Shown in pieces: positions 8,083 to 16,948 of a DNA stretch of 61,073 nucleotides (positions are counted from its first letter, which is position 1; each line of letters begins with the position of its first letter). The stretch comes from Saprospiraceae bacterium (GTDB lineage: Bacteria; Bacteroidota; Bacteroidia; Chitinophagales; Saprospiraceae). Both the position numbers and the translations under genes were made by a program. The stretch spans positions 1 through 61,073 of the forward strand of contig JAIPBL010000033.1 of the NCBI GenBank assembly GCA_021739645.1, written 5' to 3'. Below the pieces are notes generated by a model. That model ran no database searches. It saw only the letters and a program-made list of their open reading frames with translations, and was not told the origin of the DNA.

Positions 8083-9642
8083 ATGAAAAACGCAATGCCA
8101 CACTTCGCAAGTTTCCTACTCAGTTTCGTATTGAGCATAGGGGTTTGGGCACAGCCAGTAACAGCCCTTCCCCGCAGCGTACCTGAGGCTGAAGGTGTTT
8201 CCTCCACCGACCTTATCAATTTCTTAGATGCTGCCGCAAAATACAGTGGCAAGTTCGAGTTCCACAGCGTCATGGTGCTTCGGCACGGAAAGGTAGTGGC
8301 AGAGGCTTGGTGGGCGCCCTATCGCCCCGATTTGAAACATACCTTGTACTCGTGCAGCAAAAGCTTCACCGCCACAGCGGTCGGTTTTGCGGTGAGCGAG
8401 GGCAAGCTGCATCTCACGGACAAAGTCATCTCGTTTTTTCCAGAATATGCTCCAAAAGAAGTCAGTTCCTACCTCGGTGAATTGACCATCAAAGACCTGC
8501 TAACCATGACCGTCGGCATGGACCCCGACCCCAGTTTCACCCTTGCTGTCACGCACGCCAATTGGATAAAAGGCTTTTTTGAAACACCCATCCCCAACCA
8601 ACCGGGCACCAAATTCCTCTACAATTCACTCGGCAGCTACGTGGCTGGCGCCATCGTGCAAAAAGTGACGAGGCAGACACTGGTGGAATACCTTAAACCA
8701 CGCTTGTTTGACCCGCTTGGTATTGAAGGTATGGACTGGGAAACCGAACTGCTTGGTTACAATACTGGTGGCTGGGGACTGCGCCTCAAGACGGAAGACA
8801 TGGCAAAGTTTGCCCAGCTTTTTTTGCAAAAAGGCAATTGGAACGGCCAACAAGTGCTGCCCGAGGGCTGGGTGGAGGAGGCATCCACCAAAAAGATTTT
8901 GCAAAAACCGGACATCTCAAATGAGGCTCGTGACAAGGACGATTGGGCGCAAGGCTACTGCTATCAGATGTGGCGCAGTCGATACAACAGCTATCGGGGA
9001 GATGGAGCGTATGGGCAGTACATGCTCGTGTTGCCAGAACAGGATGCCGTCATTGCTGTAACTGCGGAGGTAGCTGACATGCAAGCTGAAATTGACCTGA
9101 TTTGGGAATATTTATTACCCGCTTTCAAGGATGCTTCATTGCCGGAAAGCGCAGACAGCAAGGTATTGGCCAACCGTATTCAAAAGTTAGAATTGCGCAA
9201 GGCGAAAGGGAAGGCCAACTCGACAATGGCCAAGCAACTCGGCAAAAAATGCTACAAGTTCCAACCCAATGAACTTCACCTCAAGCGAATGGGTTTTGGT
9301 ATTAAAAACGAAATATACACCGTCACTTTCATGACTGATGAGGGCAAGAAATACCCAATTAAATTTGGGGCAAACCGCTGGGTCGAAGGTACGACCAAGC
9401 GCCTTGGACCTTACCTCGTGGATGGCATCAAAAATCAGTTTGTCGGGCTGCCACCTTCCATGGTGGCAGGTAGCTTCGGCTGGGTGGACGACCATACACT
9501 TCAACTCAAACTCCGTTACGTCGAAAGTCCGCATTCGGAGACTTTTACCTGCCATTTTGATGACGAGAATTTGACGGTGGACTATGAAAAGAGCAATGAT
9601 TTTGGGGGTAAAAAGGTCGTGATAGCGAGAGCGTCGAAATAA
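8083..9642 (+). CDS. Secreted serine hydrolase, class C beta-lactamase family
   Basis: A 519-aa protein with a signal peptide ending at about VWAQ, so periplasmic or exported. The beta-lactamase/esterase/PBP fold is shown by the SxxK motif SCSK (S90, K93) in LYSCSKSFTATAVGFA, by FLYNSLGSYVAGAIV at the place of the YxN motif, and by WGLRLKTEDMAKFAQLFLQKG downstream. The last 150 residues form an extra beta-rich domain with no clear assignment. The start at 8083 is chosen because it gives a clean signal peptide. It is likely an esterase or D-aminopeptidase-like enzyme rather than an antibiotic-resistance determinant. It converges with the PorE-like gene across a shared terminator. Confidence 0.9.
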   Translation: MKNAMPHFASFLLSFVLSIGVWAQPVTALPRSVPEAEGVSSTDLINFLDAAAKYSGKFEFHSVMVLRHGKVVAEAWWAPYRPDLKHTLYSCSKSFTATAVGFAVSEGKLHLTDKVISFFPEYAPKEVSSYLGELTIKDLLTMTVGMDPDPSFTLAVTHANWIKGFFETPIPNQPGTKFLYNSLGSYVAGAIVQKVTRQTLVEYLKPRLFDPLGIEGMDWETELLGYNTGGWGLRLKTEDMAKFAQLFLQKGNWNGQQVLPEGWVEEASTKKILQKPDISNEARDKDDWAQGYCYQMWRSRYNSYRGDGAYGQYMLVLPEQDAVIAVTAEVADMQAEIDLIWEYLLPAFKDASLPESADSKVLANRIQKLELRKAKGKANSTMAKQLGKKCYKFQPNELHLKRMGFGIKNEIYTVTFMTDEGKKYPIKFGANRWVEGTTKRLGPYLVDGIKNQFVGLPPSMVAGSFGWVDDHTLQLKLRYVESPHSETFTCHFDDENLTVDYEKSNDFGGKKVVIARASK

Positions 9643-9684
9643 AAAATCAAAAGGGCCTGACGTGAATCAGGCCCTTTTGATTTT
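9643..9684. terminator. Bidirectional terminator between convergent genes
   Basis: Perfect 18-nt arms (9643-9660, 9667-9684) with a 6-nt loop. A-rich and T-rich flanks make it work in both directions for the hydrolase (plus) and the PorE-like gene (minus). Confidence 0.9.
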
Positions 9685-9710
9685 GGGCAATATTTTTTAT
9701 CCTCGGTTGC

Positions 9711-12170
9711 TCAATTCACCCTTTTCAAATCGCCGCCGTCCATTGTCACCAAGAGCGCACCGGGAAATCCCCGCTTTTGCGCCTTTTCCAACCCGACTTG
9801 TGCAGAAGATTTTGAATCGTATCCACCCAACAGCACGATAGTGAAGTCGCCTTTTTTTACAAAATGCACCAATCCAACGTCTTCAATCGAGCTTTGCTTA
9901 AAGTTGTTCAAATCTCGGTAAGCCGCAATTTTCACCAAATATCCATCCATTTCATTCGAAGCTACGGTTGTGGCAGGCTTGGCCTCCACCGGTGTTGGCT
10001 TGGTCTCCACATTCTTAGGTGCGGGAGTCGATTTTTGTGCAGGGTTGGAGTTGGCAGCCTTGCCCTTTTGCGGAACGATGAAAGCGCCCGTGTACCCTGC
10101 CGCCCTTGCGCTGGCTTGTGCGGAGGCCGCTGATTCATTGGAACTGAAAACACCGAGTCGTACTTTCGTCATTCCACCTTCGTTGACGGTGAAGACATTG
10201 CCCACATCTCCAAGTTTTTCCTGGTAGGGTTTCAAGTTGGGATTGGCCGCCGTACCAGCCGCCAATTGCACCGCAAATCCATCAACCAAATCGGCTGAGG
10301 GTGAAGTAATTGGATTCTCAAAGCTGCTTGGGGGCGTTTCTTTAGAATTTATTTCTTTTGAAACGCTGCTTCCAGATGTGCTTGTGCCAACTGGGTAGAT
10401 GGTCGTGACTTCTAGGTTTTTCTGATTGGAGGTAGTTGCCAAAAAATCAGCAGTCAAATCCTTGAACCCCTGCTTTGAGTACCTTATTTGGTACTTCGTT
10501 TTGGGCTTCATGGCGATGCTGAACGTGCCGCTGGCATCGGTACGGGTGGTCGTTTCCTCGTTGTTTTCAGTATTGGTGGCGATGATTTTGGCATCCTCAA
10601 TTGGCTTGTTGTTCGTCCCGTTCACCACTTTTCCGTTGTAAGAATTGGCGTCGTTGGTCAGGGCAACCTCCACGGTACGGCTTTGGCGCAGGCCGAGGGT
10701 GGTTATTTTGACATTTTTGCCAGAGAATCCTTCTTTGCTTACTGCTGCGGTGCAGTCTAAGTTGTCCGTGAGGGAGAAGGTGAAAAGCCCGTTCACGTTT
10801 GTGTACTGGGTGGGTACTCCGCAATCAGAGAAGTCAATCGTAGCGCCTGCAACAGCGGCTCCTGTCAACGCATCGGTCACTTTGATGACCACGCTCTCCG
10901 ATTCCTTCACAAGGCGGTAAATGTCCTCCGAACCCTTGCCGCCGGGGCGGTTTGATACGAGGTAGCCAATGTTCCTGGCCGAATCAAACACATATCCGTA
11001 GTCGTCGGTTGAGGTATTCAGGGCGGCACCACCATGATAAACGGTCGCCCAACGGCCATTGCTGGCCTCTGCTCGAAACACGTCAAAGCCACCGAACCCC
11101 TTCTGGTAATCGCTGGCAAAAAACAGGGTAGAACCGTCATTGAACGGTGTAATTTCGTTGCCAATGGTGTTGACCGCATTACCCACGTTCTCCGGTGCCG
11201 ACCAGTTGTTGCCCACTCGGTAGGAAACGTAAATATCGAATCCGCCGTAACCACCGGGTCGGTCACTTGAAAAGTAGAGTGCCTTGCCGTCAGGCGAAAA
11301 GCAGGGGTAGCCTGTAGAAAAACCAACGCCATTATGTGGGAAAGCGAGCGGAGTTTCCCAGTCGCCATCGGATTTTGCTTGCGCAATGAAAAGGTTCAGT
11401 TCCATGCCGCTCGATGGCATCATGCGAGTACCGTCAATGAAGTTGTTGCGAGTAAAGGCAACCAATTTGCCATCCGTGGAATAAGCGACTGGCCCTTCGT
11501 TTACCCCAACCCCGAAGCCGGAATGAAGCGAAATTGGCACATCCAAAAAGCCGTTTTTATCACGCTGGGTGATGAAAAGTCGGTTCGTTCCTTCTGCCCC
11601 GCTCGAAGTGGGTGAATTGCGGCTGTCTCTTCCCCGGATGTCGGAGCGACCAGATGAATAAACCACTTGGTCGCCAAAAAAAGTAGGGCCAAAGTCAAAG
11701 GATGCTGTGTTGGCGTATTCGTTGGTGACCTTATAAGATGGTGGGTCAGTTGCGGCTGCGGCAAAGGTACAGGCATCTGAAAATTGCTTGCAGCGCACCT
11801 TGAATTCCGGTGATTTCTCCCCCAAAGAATTGAAGACGGCTTTTGCAAGGTCGTACCTTCCCAGCTCCTGCAAGGTCAGTCCGTATTGAAAAATATAGAT
11901 GTCTTGTACGTCACTGGAAGCCACGGCAGCTTGATAGTGTGGAAGTGCTTTGTCTTGTTGGTTGAGGTGCCGGTAGCAGTCGCCAATCTTCGCATTTGCT
12001 TCCGCATTGTCCGGATTTTTTGCCAAGTAATCTTTGTAAGACTGAGCCGCAAGATTGAAAGTGCCGAGTTCGTATTGTTTGTTCGCCCGTTTTAGGGAGG
12101 CTTGGGCGTTCACTGACGAGTTGGCAAAAAGGAGCACTGCTGCAAGACATGAGATTTTAAGAAGGTTCAT
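9711..12170 (-). CDS. TPR-PD40-carboxypeptidase-regulatory-SPOR envelope protein (PorE-like)
   Basis: An 819-aa protein with a signal peptide (MNLLKISCLAAVLLF...NAQ). Order of parts: TPR repeats at about 25-130; WD40-like PD40 blades at about 190-430 (FSPDGKALYFSSDRPGGYGG, LFFASDYQKGFGGFDVFRAE, YLVSNRPGGKGSEDIY); two carboxypeptidase-regulatory-like beta domains at about 430-600; and two SPOR-type repeats at the C-terminus (DGFAVQLAAGTA..., DGYLVKIAAYRD...). The layout is that of T9SS PorE and related OmpA-family proteins, but the peptidoglycan-binding OmpA domain is absent and SPOR repeats, which bind denuded glycan, stand in its place. The predicted role is an envelope scaffold linking peptidoglycan to outer-membrane machinery. 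The start at 12170 gives the signal peptide. Confidence 0.85.
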   Translation of the reverse strand: MNLLKISCLAAVLLFANSSVNAQASLKRANKQYELGTFNLAAQSYKDYLAKNPDNAEANAKIGDCYRHLNQQDKALPHYQAAVASSDVQDIYIFQYGLTLQELGRYDLAKAVFNSLGEKSPEFKVRCKQFSDACTFAAAATDPPSYKVTNEYANTASFDFGPTFFGDQVVYSSGRSDIRGRDSRNSPTSSGAEGTNRLFITQRDKNGFLDVPISLHSGFGVGVNEGPVAYSTDGKLVAFTRNNFIDGTRMMPSSGMELNLFIAQAKSDGDWETPLAFPHNGVGFSTGYPCFSPDGKALYFSSDRPGGYGGFDIYVSYRVGNNWSAPENVGNAVNTIGNEITPFNDGSTLFFASDYQKGFGGFDVFRAEASNGRWATVYHGGAALNTSTDDYGYVFDSARNIGYLVSNRPGGKGSEDIYRLVKESESVVIKVTDALTGAAVAGATIDFSDCGVPTQYTNVNGLFTFSLTDNLDCTAAVSKEGFSGKNVKITTLGLRQSRTVEVALTNDANSYNGKVVNGTNNKPIEDAKIIATNTENNEETTTRTDASGTFSIAMKPKTKYQIRYSKQGFKDLTADFLATTSNQKNLEVTTIYPVGTSTSGSSVSKEINSKETPPSSFENPITSPSADLVDGFAVQLAAGTAANPNLKPYQEKLGDVGNVFTVNEGGMTKVRLGVFSSNESAASAQASARAAGYTGAFIVPQKGKAANSNPAQKSTPAPKNVETKPTPVEAKPATTVASNEMDGYLVKIAAYRDLNNFKQSSIEDVGLVHFVKKGDFTIVLLGGYDSKSSAQVGLEKAQKRGFPGALLVTMDGGDLKRVN

Positions 12171-12236
12171 TTTGCTAAAAGTTTGCATCAAATCAAATTT
12201 GGTTAGTAGAATCAATAGTTTAGTAGGATGCCATAA

Positions 12237-12244
12237 CGAAGGTA
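12237..12244 (-). promoter_or_regulatory. Near-consensus -7 box for the PorE-like gene
   Basis: The minus strand reads TACCTTCG, one base off TAnnTTTG, 66 nt before the ATG at 12170. The same variant occurs upstream of the UbiD-family gene at 40512-40519. Confidence 0.35.
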
Positions 12245-12360
12245 GGTCGAAAAAACGTATCCTCACCGTGGCTGCCAGTTTTTTCAAACCGTTACGACTT
12301 CATAGAGTTTTAAACACAATGTTTTACCTAATTGATACCGGAATTAGCTAACTGGGTTAC

Positions 12361-13506
12361 TCAAAAGACTATTTTGTATCCTTTGAACCCCTCTCGCCAT
12401 GATTCGATGTCCGAATGGATTTTGCCATTGAAACCAGGGTCGTTGGTAAATACATGAACGAACAGCTCATCGGTTCCTTCTTTGAAGTCAAGTGTGGCAG
12501 CCCAGATTTTGTTTGAAGCATCATAAATGATGATGGCTTCGTTGGTGGTGAAAAGACCAGGTACGGCTCCCCGTACCACGGTTTGGCCTTTTGGATTGGT
12601 CGAACGCTCCTTCACCTCCATGTTAAAAGCAAACTGCTCATAATTTTTGTCCCCAACCAACCGTCGGAATTCATCGTGGGTAGCCTGCGTAAAAAAAGTG
12701 TCACCGTCACTTGTCCCAACGGTCAACGTTGATTTGTGGAGGTATTTTTTTTGTTCAAAACGCCCGGCTGCATAAGCCCGTGCGCCGAAGCCACAGGCAA
12801 GGTTGCTACTGGGTTGTTCTACCAAAATATAGTCGTCGAAGCGTTCAAATCGGAGTTCGCAAGGTTTTTCTTCATAGGTTTTTTGCATAAAGAGCGCCTT
12901 TGAACCTTGATGGCTCGCATGGCCTTCGAGCGTTCCGACGTGGCTGCTCCGGACGATGGATAAAGCGAAATCAAAGGAGTCTTTAGTCACGTTGCCAATA
13001 AGCAAGTAGCCATTGTCCCAAACTTGGTTCAGGTGCCAGTTCCCCTTCCAACCGCTCACCGACTCCGCTGGTGGCGAATAAATCAGTGAAAATGGCAGGT
13101 TGCGCTTGCCGTCCTTTGACGTCCAAGTGCCAGTGAGGGTGTCATTATTGGCCAGGCTCCCAACGAATTTTGCACCTTCCTTCCCATTTGAAAATTCGAC
13201 GATTTCGTAACTGTTGTCTTCGGCTTTCAATTCACCACTCAATTCGATTGGTTTGTTCTTGGAGGTGTACCAATAGCGCCCACTCAGAAATCCGTCACCC
13301 CAGTTCACGAGAACCATTTCGACAGTGTAGTTGTCAATCTTGCCGCTGTATTTTTTCAAAAAATAGGGGTCGGGGGTGGTAATTTCCACCACAGAATCAA
13401 GCGGAGGCAGTTCAGTGGGCATGGGTTCGGTAGCAGCGGGCGGGTCGTTTTTGCATGCTACTAGCCAAAGGGTACTGAGGGCTAGAAGAAAAATAGTTCG
13501 GCGCAT
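12361..13506 (-). CDS. Hypothetical lipoprotein
   Basis: A 381-aa protein. MRRTIFLLALSTLWLVAC is a clear lipoprotein signal with lipobox LVAC, followed by a Pro/Thr/Glu-rich linker (PPAATEPMPTELPPLD). The rest is predicted to be beta-rich, with phrases such as GDGFLSGRYWYTSKNKPIELSGEL and NDTLTGTWTSKDGKRNLPFSLIY that recur in Bacteroidota envelope proteins measuring small beta-barrel or lipocalin-like folds. I do not recognise a characterised family. It is a single-gene unit with its own -7 box. The start at 13506 gives the lipoprotein signal. Confidence 0.85.
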   Translation of the reverse strand: MRRTIFLLALSTLWLVACKNDPPAATEPMPTELPPLDSVVEITTPDPYFLKKYSGKIDNYTVEMVLVNWGDGFLSGRYWYTSKNKPIELSGELKAEDNSYEIVEFSNGKEGAKFVGSLANNDTLTGTWTSKDGKRNLPFSLIYSPPAESVSGWKGNWHLNQVWDNGYLLIGNVTKDSFDFALSIVRSSHVGTLEGHASHQGSKALFMQKTYEEKPCELRFERFDDYILVEQPSSNLACGFGARAYAAGRFEQKKYLHKSTLTVGTSDGDTFFTQATHDEFRRLVGDKNYEQFAFNMEVKERSTNPKGQTVVRGAVPGLFTTNEAIIIYDASNKIWAATLDFKEGTDELFVHVFTNDPGFNGKIHSDIESWREGFKGYKIVF

Positions 13507-13549
13507 GGTGTTTAAAAATAGAAAGGACAAGATAATGGATGGTTCCCGA

Positions 13550-13557
13550 CAAATTTA
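13550..13557 (-). promoter_or_regulatory. TAnnTTTG -7 box for the lipoprotein gene
   Basis: The minus strand reads TAAATTTG, an exact match to the consensus, about 43 nt upstream of the ATG at 13506. Confidence 0.5.
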
Positions 13558-13633
13558 AAATGGAATTTTGTTTGCATCCATTAAAAATTGGTCGCAAAGT
13601 TCGCTATTCGCTCCGATACGCAAAACATTGTTT

Positions 13634-13641
13634 TACTTTTG
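13634..13641 (+). promoter_or_regulatory. TAnnTTTG -7 box touching the ATG of the Clp-like ATPase gene
   Basis: TACTTTTG lies 3 nt before the ATG at 13645. If used, it would give a leaderless transcript. No convincing -33 box is present, so a chance match is possible. Confidence 0.3.
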
Positions 13642-13644
13642 GGC

Positions 13645-15918
13645 ATGGAAAAGCTCACCTTCCCGCTGCTTTGTTTTAAGCTCAATGAAAATGCCGTTCT
13701 CGGTATTTTGGTAGGCACTTCCCATCAAATTGTGGAGGCCACGCAGGCTAAGGTGAAATCGGTTTTGACCGACCATCTCACCAAAGTTTACAAAAAAGAG
13801 GGCGACTACCCACTGCTCGAACTGGAAGGGCCAACTTTGCGAATGTTGGAGACCAGCTTGCGGCCTACCTATCGCTTTGGTCACAGCGCATTCCCCCTTT
13901 CCAGCAAAGTGAAAATCGCTATGCCACTCGTATATGGCGAAGCAGAACCCGGCGTTTACGAGTGTTTCCTGCCCTTGCTCGACGAAAGTTTTTACTGTTA
14001 TGAATTTGGGCAAATGGACAGCTTGGCTCGACATTTTATCAGCAACACCCTCGACGAAAAAAGCCCGGAGGAAGTTTATCGCTTGGCCAACTACCCTCAG
14101 CCCTCGCTGGAGATTGTCACCCTTAAAATTAAAGAGGACGACTATTTTACTTACACTTGGAACGAGACCAAATCGCCCAAGGTACTGGAGCGGTTGGCCG
14201 AGCTTTACCCGTACCCGAAGGCCGTGCAAAGGAATCTTGCCGCTGCTCCCGATGCCGCTTGGGAACTGGATGAATACGTGGCGCAGGTGGTTGAAAAACT
14301 GATGCACCAACGAGCCAGCGTGTTGGTGGTGGGCGACCACGGAGTAGGTAAAAGTGCAGTGCTGAGGCAGGCTTTCAGAAAGCTCGGCAGTTTTTCAAAG
14401 AAAAACGAAACTGCACAAACCTTTTGGCGAATGCAGGCGCAGCGGTTCACTTCCACGAGCAAATACCTTGGTGAATGGCAGGAAACAGCCGAGGAACTGG
14501 TCTGGGAGCTCCGGGTGATGAACGGTATCCTCTGGGTGGAGAACATTGCACGACTGCTTCGAGAAGGTGGCAAGGGCGTCGAAGATAGTGTAGCGGCTTA
14601 CTTGCTGCCGTTCATGCAGCAAGGCAAGTTGCACATTACCGGGGAAGTCACCCCGCAGGAACTCGAAAGCATGAGGCGGCTACTGCCTGGATTTGTGGAG
14701 AGCCTTCAAATCGTGGAACTGCCGGAGTTGCCAGAGCGAAGCCTTTCTGTGGTGCTCGACAAGTTCAATGGGCACGTGCTGCAAGCCCATAAAATCAATA
14801 TCAGCAGCGATGCGTTGGCCACCTCCACGAGGTTGCTTCGACGTTTTTACCCATACGAAAGCTTCCCAGGAAAGAGCATCCGATTCCTGGGCGAGTGTGT
14901 CAGCGAAGCCATTTTTCAGAAAAAAACGGATGTCAGCAAGGCCGATGTGCTGGCGCAATTTATCAGAAGAACGGGCCTGCCTGAGTTGTTCCTTCGAGAT
15001 GACATGCTACTCGACCAAGTGGCACTCCGCAAATTTTTCAACGAAAAAATCATTGGGCAATCTGCTGCCAACGAGAAGTTGACGGATGTCATCAAGGTTT
15101 TCAAGGCGGGGTTGAACAACCCGCACAAACCAATAACCACGTTGGTTTTTGCTGGCCCTACCGGGGTAGGCAAGACGGCTGCCGCTCAGGCACTTGCACA
15201 ATATTTTTTCGGACTTGGGCAAAAAACCTCGCCGCTCATCCGCATTGACATGAGCGAGTACCAACACCCGTCGCAGATTACCAGGTTCCTTGGCACGGGC
15301 AAAGAACCCGGAAAATTGATACAGCAAGTGCGGGAGCGCCCTTTTGCTGTCCTCCTCCTCGATGAAGCAGAGAAGGCCACACCAGCTATTTTCGATGCCT
15401 TCCTCACCGTTTTGGACGAGGGCATGCTGGTGGATGCCTTTGGGCGCATCACGAACTTCCGCAACTGCATCATCATTTTGACCACCAATCTCGGTGCCAG
15501 CAACCGTGCCTCCATCGGTTACGGCAATCGTATGCCTGATGACGAGACTTACCGCTCGGCCATTGGGGCTTTTTTCCGGCCTGAGTTTGTAAATCGGATA
15601 GACCACGTGGTGGTATTTCAGCCGCTGGGACAGGAAAGTATTCGCCTCATTGCCCAAAAGGAACTGGAGGAGGTGAAGTCGAGGGAGGGTTTTGCAAAGC
15701 GAAACCTAAAAATCACCTTCACTGAGCGGGTTGTTGAGCATATTGCGCAAGTCGGTTTTCATGAAAAATATGGGGCCAGGCCGTTGCAACGGGCTGTGGA
15801 AGATGTGCTCGTGAAAAGCATTGCGAAGTGGCTGTTGGAAAATCCGACGGTGGAAAATAAAGCCTTGGAGGTAGATGTGGATGAGCACAAAGCGGTGACG
15901 GTGGTTGTCTTGGATTGA
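13645..15918 (+). CDS. Divergent Clp/Hsp100-type double AAA+ ATPase, paralogue 1
   Basis: A 757-aa protein with two AAA+ modules. D1 has Walker A GDHGVGKS (from about 228), but the Walker B position reads LWVEN, lacking the catalytic Glu. D2 is complete: GPTGVGKT (about 503), LLLDEAEK (about 570), sensor LTTNLGAS, Arg-finger region FRPEFVNRID and sensor-2 GARPL. The distance from P-loop to P-loop is about 275 residues, as in ClpA, so there is no ClpB/ClpC middle coiled coil. The first 220 residues are not a Clp N-domain; they resemble the N-terminus of the protein at 32555. I624-G625-Y626 occupies the place of the ClpP-docking loop. It probably remodels or unfolds protein substrates; the partner is unknown. 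Start chosen at MEKLTFPLL. Neighbours are unrelated. Confidence 0.88.
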   Translation: MEKLTFPLLCFKLNENAVLGILVGTSHQIVEATQAKVKSVLTDHLTKVYKKEGDYPLLELEGPTLRMLETSLRPTYRFGHSAFPLSSKVKIAMPLVYGEAEPGVYECFLPLLDESFYCYEFGQMDSLARHFISNTLDEKSPEEVYRLANYPQPSLEIVTLKIKEDDYFTYTWNETKSPKVLERLAELYPYPKAVQRNLAAAPDAAWELDEYVAQVVEKLMHQRASVLVVGDHGVGKSAVLRQAFRKLGSFSKKNETAQTFWRMQAQRFTSTSKYLGEWQETAEELVWELRVMNGILWVENIARLLREGGKGVEDSVAAYLLPFMQQGKLHITGEVTPQELESMRRLLPGFVESLQIVELPELPERSLSVVLDKFNGHVLQAHKINISSDALATSTRLLRRFYPYESFPGKSIRFLGECVSEAIFQKKTDVSKADVLAQFIRRTGLPELFLRDDMLLDQVALRKFFNEKIIGQSAANEKLTDVIKVFKAGLNNPHKPITTLVFAGPTGVGKTAAAQALAQYFFGLGQKTSPLIRIDMSEYQHPSQITRFLGTGKEPGKLIQQVRERPFAVLLLDEAEKATPAIFDAFLTVLDEGMLVDAFGRITNFRNCIIILTTNLGASNRASIGYGNRMPDDETYRSAIGAFFRPEFVNRIDHVVVFQPLGQESIRLIAQKELEEVKSREGFAKRNLKITFTERVVEHIAQVGFHEKYGARPLQRAVEDVLVKSIAKWLLENPTVENKALEVDVDEHKAVTVVVLD

Positions 15919-15944
15919 CGCTTTAGGCATTCTTTTTGGGAAAT

Positions 15945-16628
15945 CTAATTCGCCCACCCCAAAATCTTTTTCACCCGCAAGAACTCCCCCTGCAGCCCCG
16001 CCTCGATTTCAATTTTTTCCTTCGTAAATGGGTGCTCAAACCTTAGCGATTCAGCATGGAGCAGCATCGAGTTCATCTGCCATTTTTCCAGCCAAAGCTT
16101 GTTTTGCTTGTTGCAACCGTGCGGCCTATCACCGATGATGGGATGGAAAATATGTGCCATGTGCTTGCGCAATTGGTGTTGGCGACCTGTCTCCGGCAGC
16201 AGTTTCACGAGGGAATAGCGGGAAGTTGGATGTTTACCGAAGGCAACGGGCAGCTCTGACGTGGCGAGTCGCTCGTAGTGGGTGACGGCATCTTGGGTGA
16301 GGCCGTTTTCATTCGTGAGCGGGTAGTTGATTTCATCAATTTCGGGTAGGTATCCACGAACGATAGCAAGGTAAGATTTGCCTACTTGTCGATTTTCGAA
16401 TTTAGATTGCATGAGACTATTCATCTCAGGACTAAGGGCAAATAAAAGTACCCCGCCTGTTTTCCGGTCTAACCGATGTGCTGGATAGACCCGTTGGCCC
16501 AGTTGGTCACGAAGTATTTGAACCGCAAACTCCGAGGCATCGGCGGCAATGGGGGATCGGTGCACCAACAATCCGTGCGGCTTGTTGATGGCCACCAAGT
16601 GTTCATCATGAAAGATGATTTCAAGCAT
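15945..16628 (-). CDS. truC: tRNA pseudouridine(65) synthase TruC-like
   Basis: A 227-aa RluA-family pseudouridine synthase. The catalytic Asp lies in AHRLDRKTGGVLLFAL. The match to TruC is strong along the whole length: NKPHGLLVHRS near the N-terminus, AVTHYERLATSELPVA, TSRYSLVKLLPETGRQHQLRKHMAH, HPIIGDRPHG and MLLHAESLRFEHPFT. It modifies U65 in the acceptor stem of tRNAs such as tRNA-Ile. The start at MLEIIFHDEH coincides with the TruC N-terminus. It converges on the Clp-like ATPase with a 26-bp gap. Other RluC/RluD subfamilies are less likely because of the LLVHRS motif. Confidence 0.92.
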   Translation of the reverse strand: MLEIIFHDEHLVAINKPHGLLVHRSPIAADASEFAVQILRDQLGQRVYPAHRLDRKTGGVLLFALSPEMNSLMQSKFENRQVGKSYLAIVRGYLPEIDEINYPLTNENGLTQDAVTHYERLATSELPVAFGKHPTSRYSLVKLLPETGRQHQLRKHMAHIFHPIIGDRPHGCNKQNKLWLEKWQMNSMLLHAESLRFEHPFTKEKIEIEAGLQGEFLRVKKILGWAN

Positions 16629-16643
16629 AGCAGGGTAGGGGCA

Positions 16644-16689
16644 TTGCAAAAAAAAAACAGGTTTTACCCAATTGAGCAGAACCTGTTTT
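16644..16689 (-). terminator. Rho-independent terminator after the small acidic protein gene
   Basis: Ten-nt perfect arms (16654-16663, 16680-16689) are followed on the minus strand by about ten T residues. It separates the DUF2795-like gene from truC. Confidence 0.85.
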
Positions 16690-16726
16690 ATTGCCTATCC
16701 TAAGCAATTAACTGATTGTCAACGAA

Positions 16727-16948
16727 TTAGTATTCGTCTTCGTTAAACAAGAAGTCGTCTTTCCGAGGATAGTCCGGCCAAATATCTTCAATACTGTCGA
16801 AGAGCTCACCTTCCTCCTCCATTTCCTGTAAGTTTTCGATAACTTCCAAGGGCGCTCCAGAGCGAATTGCATAATCAATTAATTCATCGCGGGTAGCAGG
16901 AAAAGGAGCGTCTTCCAAATGCATAGCGAGTTCAAGGGTCCAGTACAT
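16727..16948 (-). CDS. Small acidic DUF2795-family protein
   Basis: A 73-aa protein, strongly acidic, beginning MYWTLELAMHLEDAPFPATR and ending in an acidic aromatic tail (DFLFNEDEY). This is the short DUF2795-type protein found near-identically across Bacteroidota, usually as a single gene. It is cytoplasmic and of unknown function; the conservation suggests an essential or regulatory role. It has its own terminator on the downstream side and 185 bp of AT-rich upstream DNA. Confidence 0.92.
   Translation of the reverse strand: MYWTLELAMHLEDAPFPATRDELIDYAIRSGAPLEVIENLQEMEEEGELFDSIEDIWPDYPRKDDFLFNEDEY

Noticed and set aside
8083-9642. Serine hydrolase as an antibiotic-resistance beta-lactamase
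   Set aside because: It has the SxxK fold but an extra C-terminal domain and no class C KTG motif that I can place, so an esterase or peptidase role is more likely.
13633-14340. A 235-codon minus-strand frame opposite the first Clp-like ATPase
   Set aside because: It lies opposite a gene with clear AAA+ motifs and has no start context or known domain.
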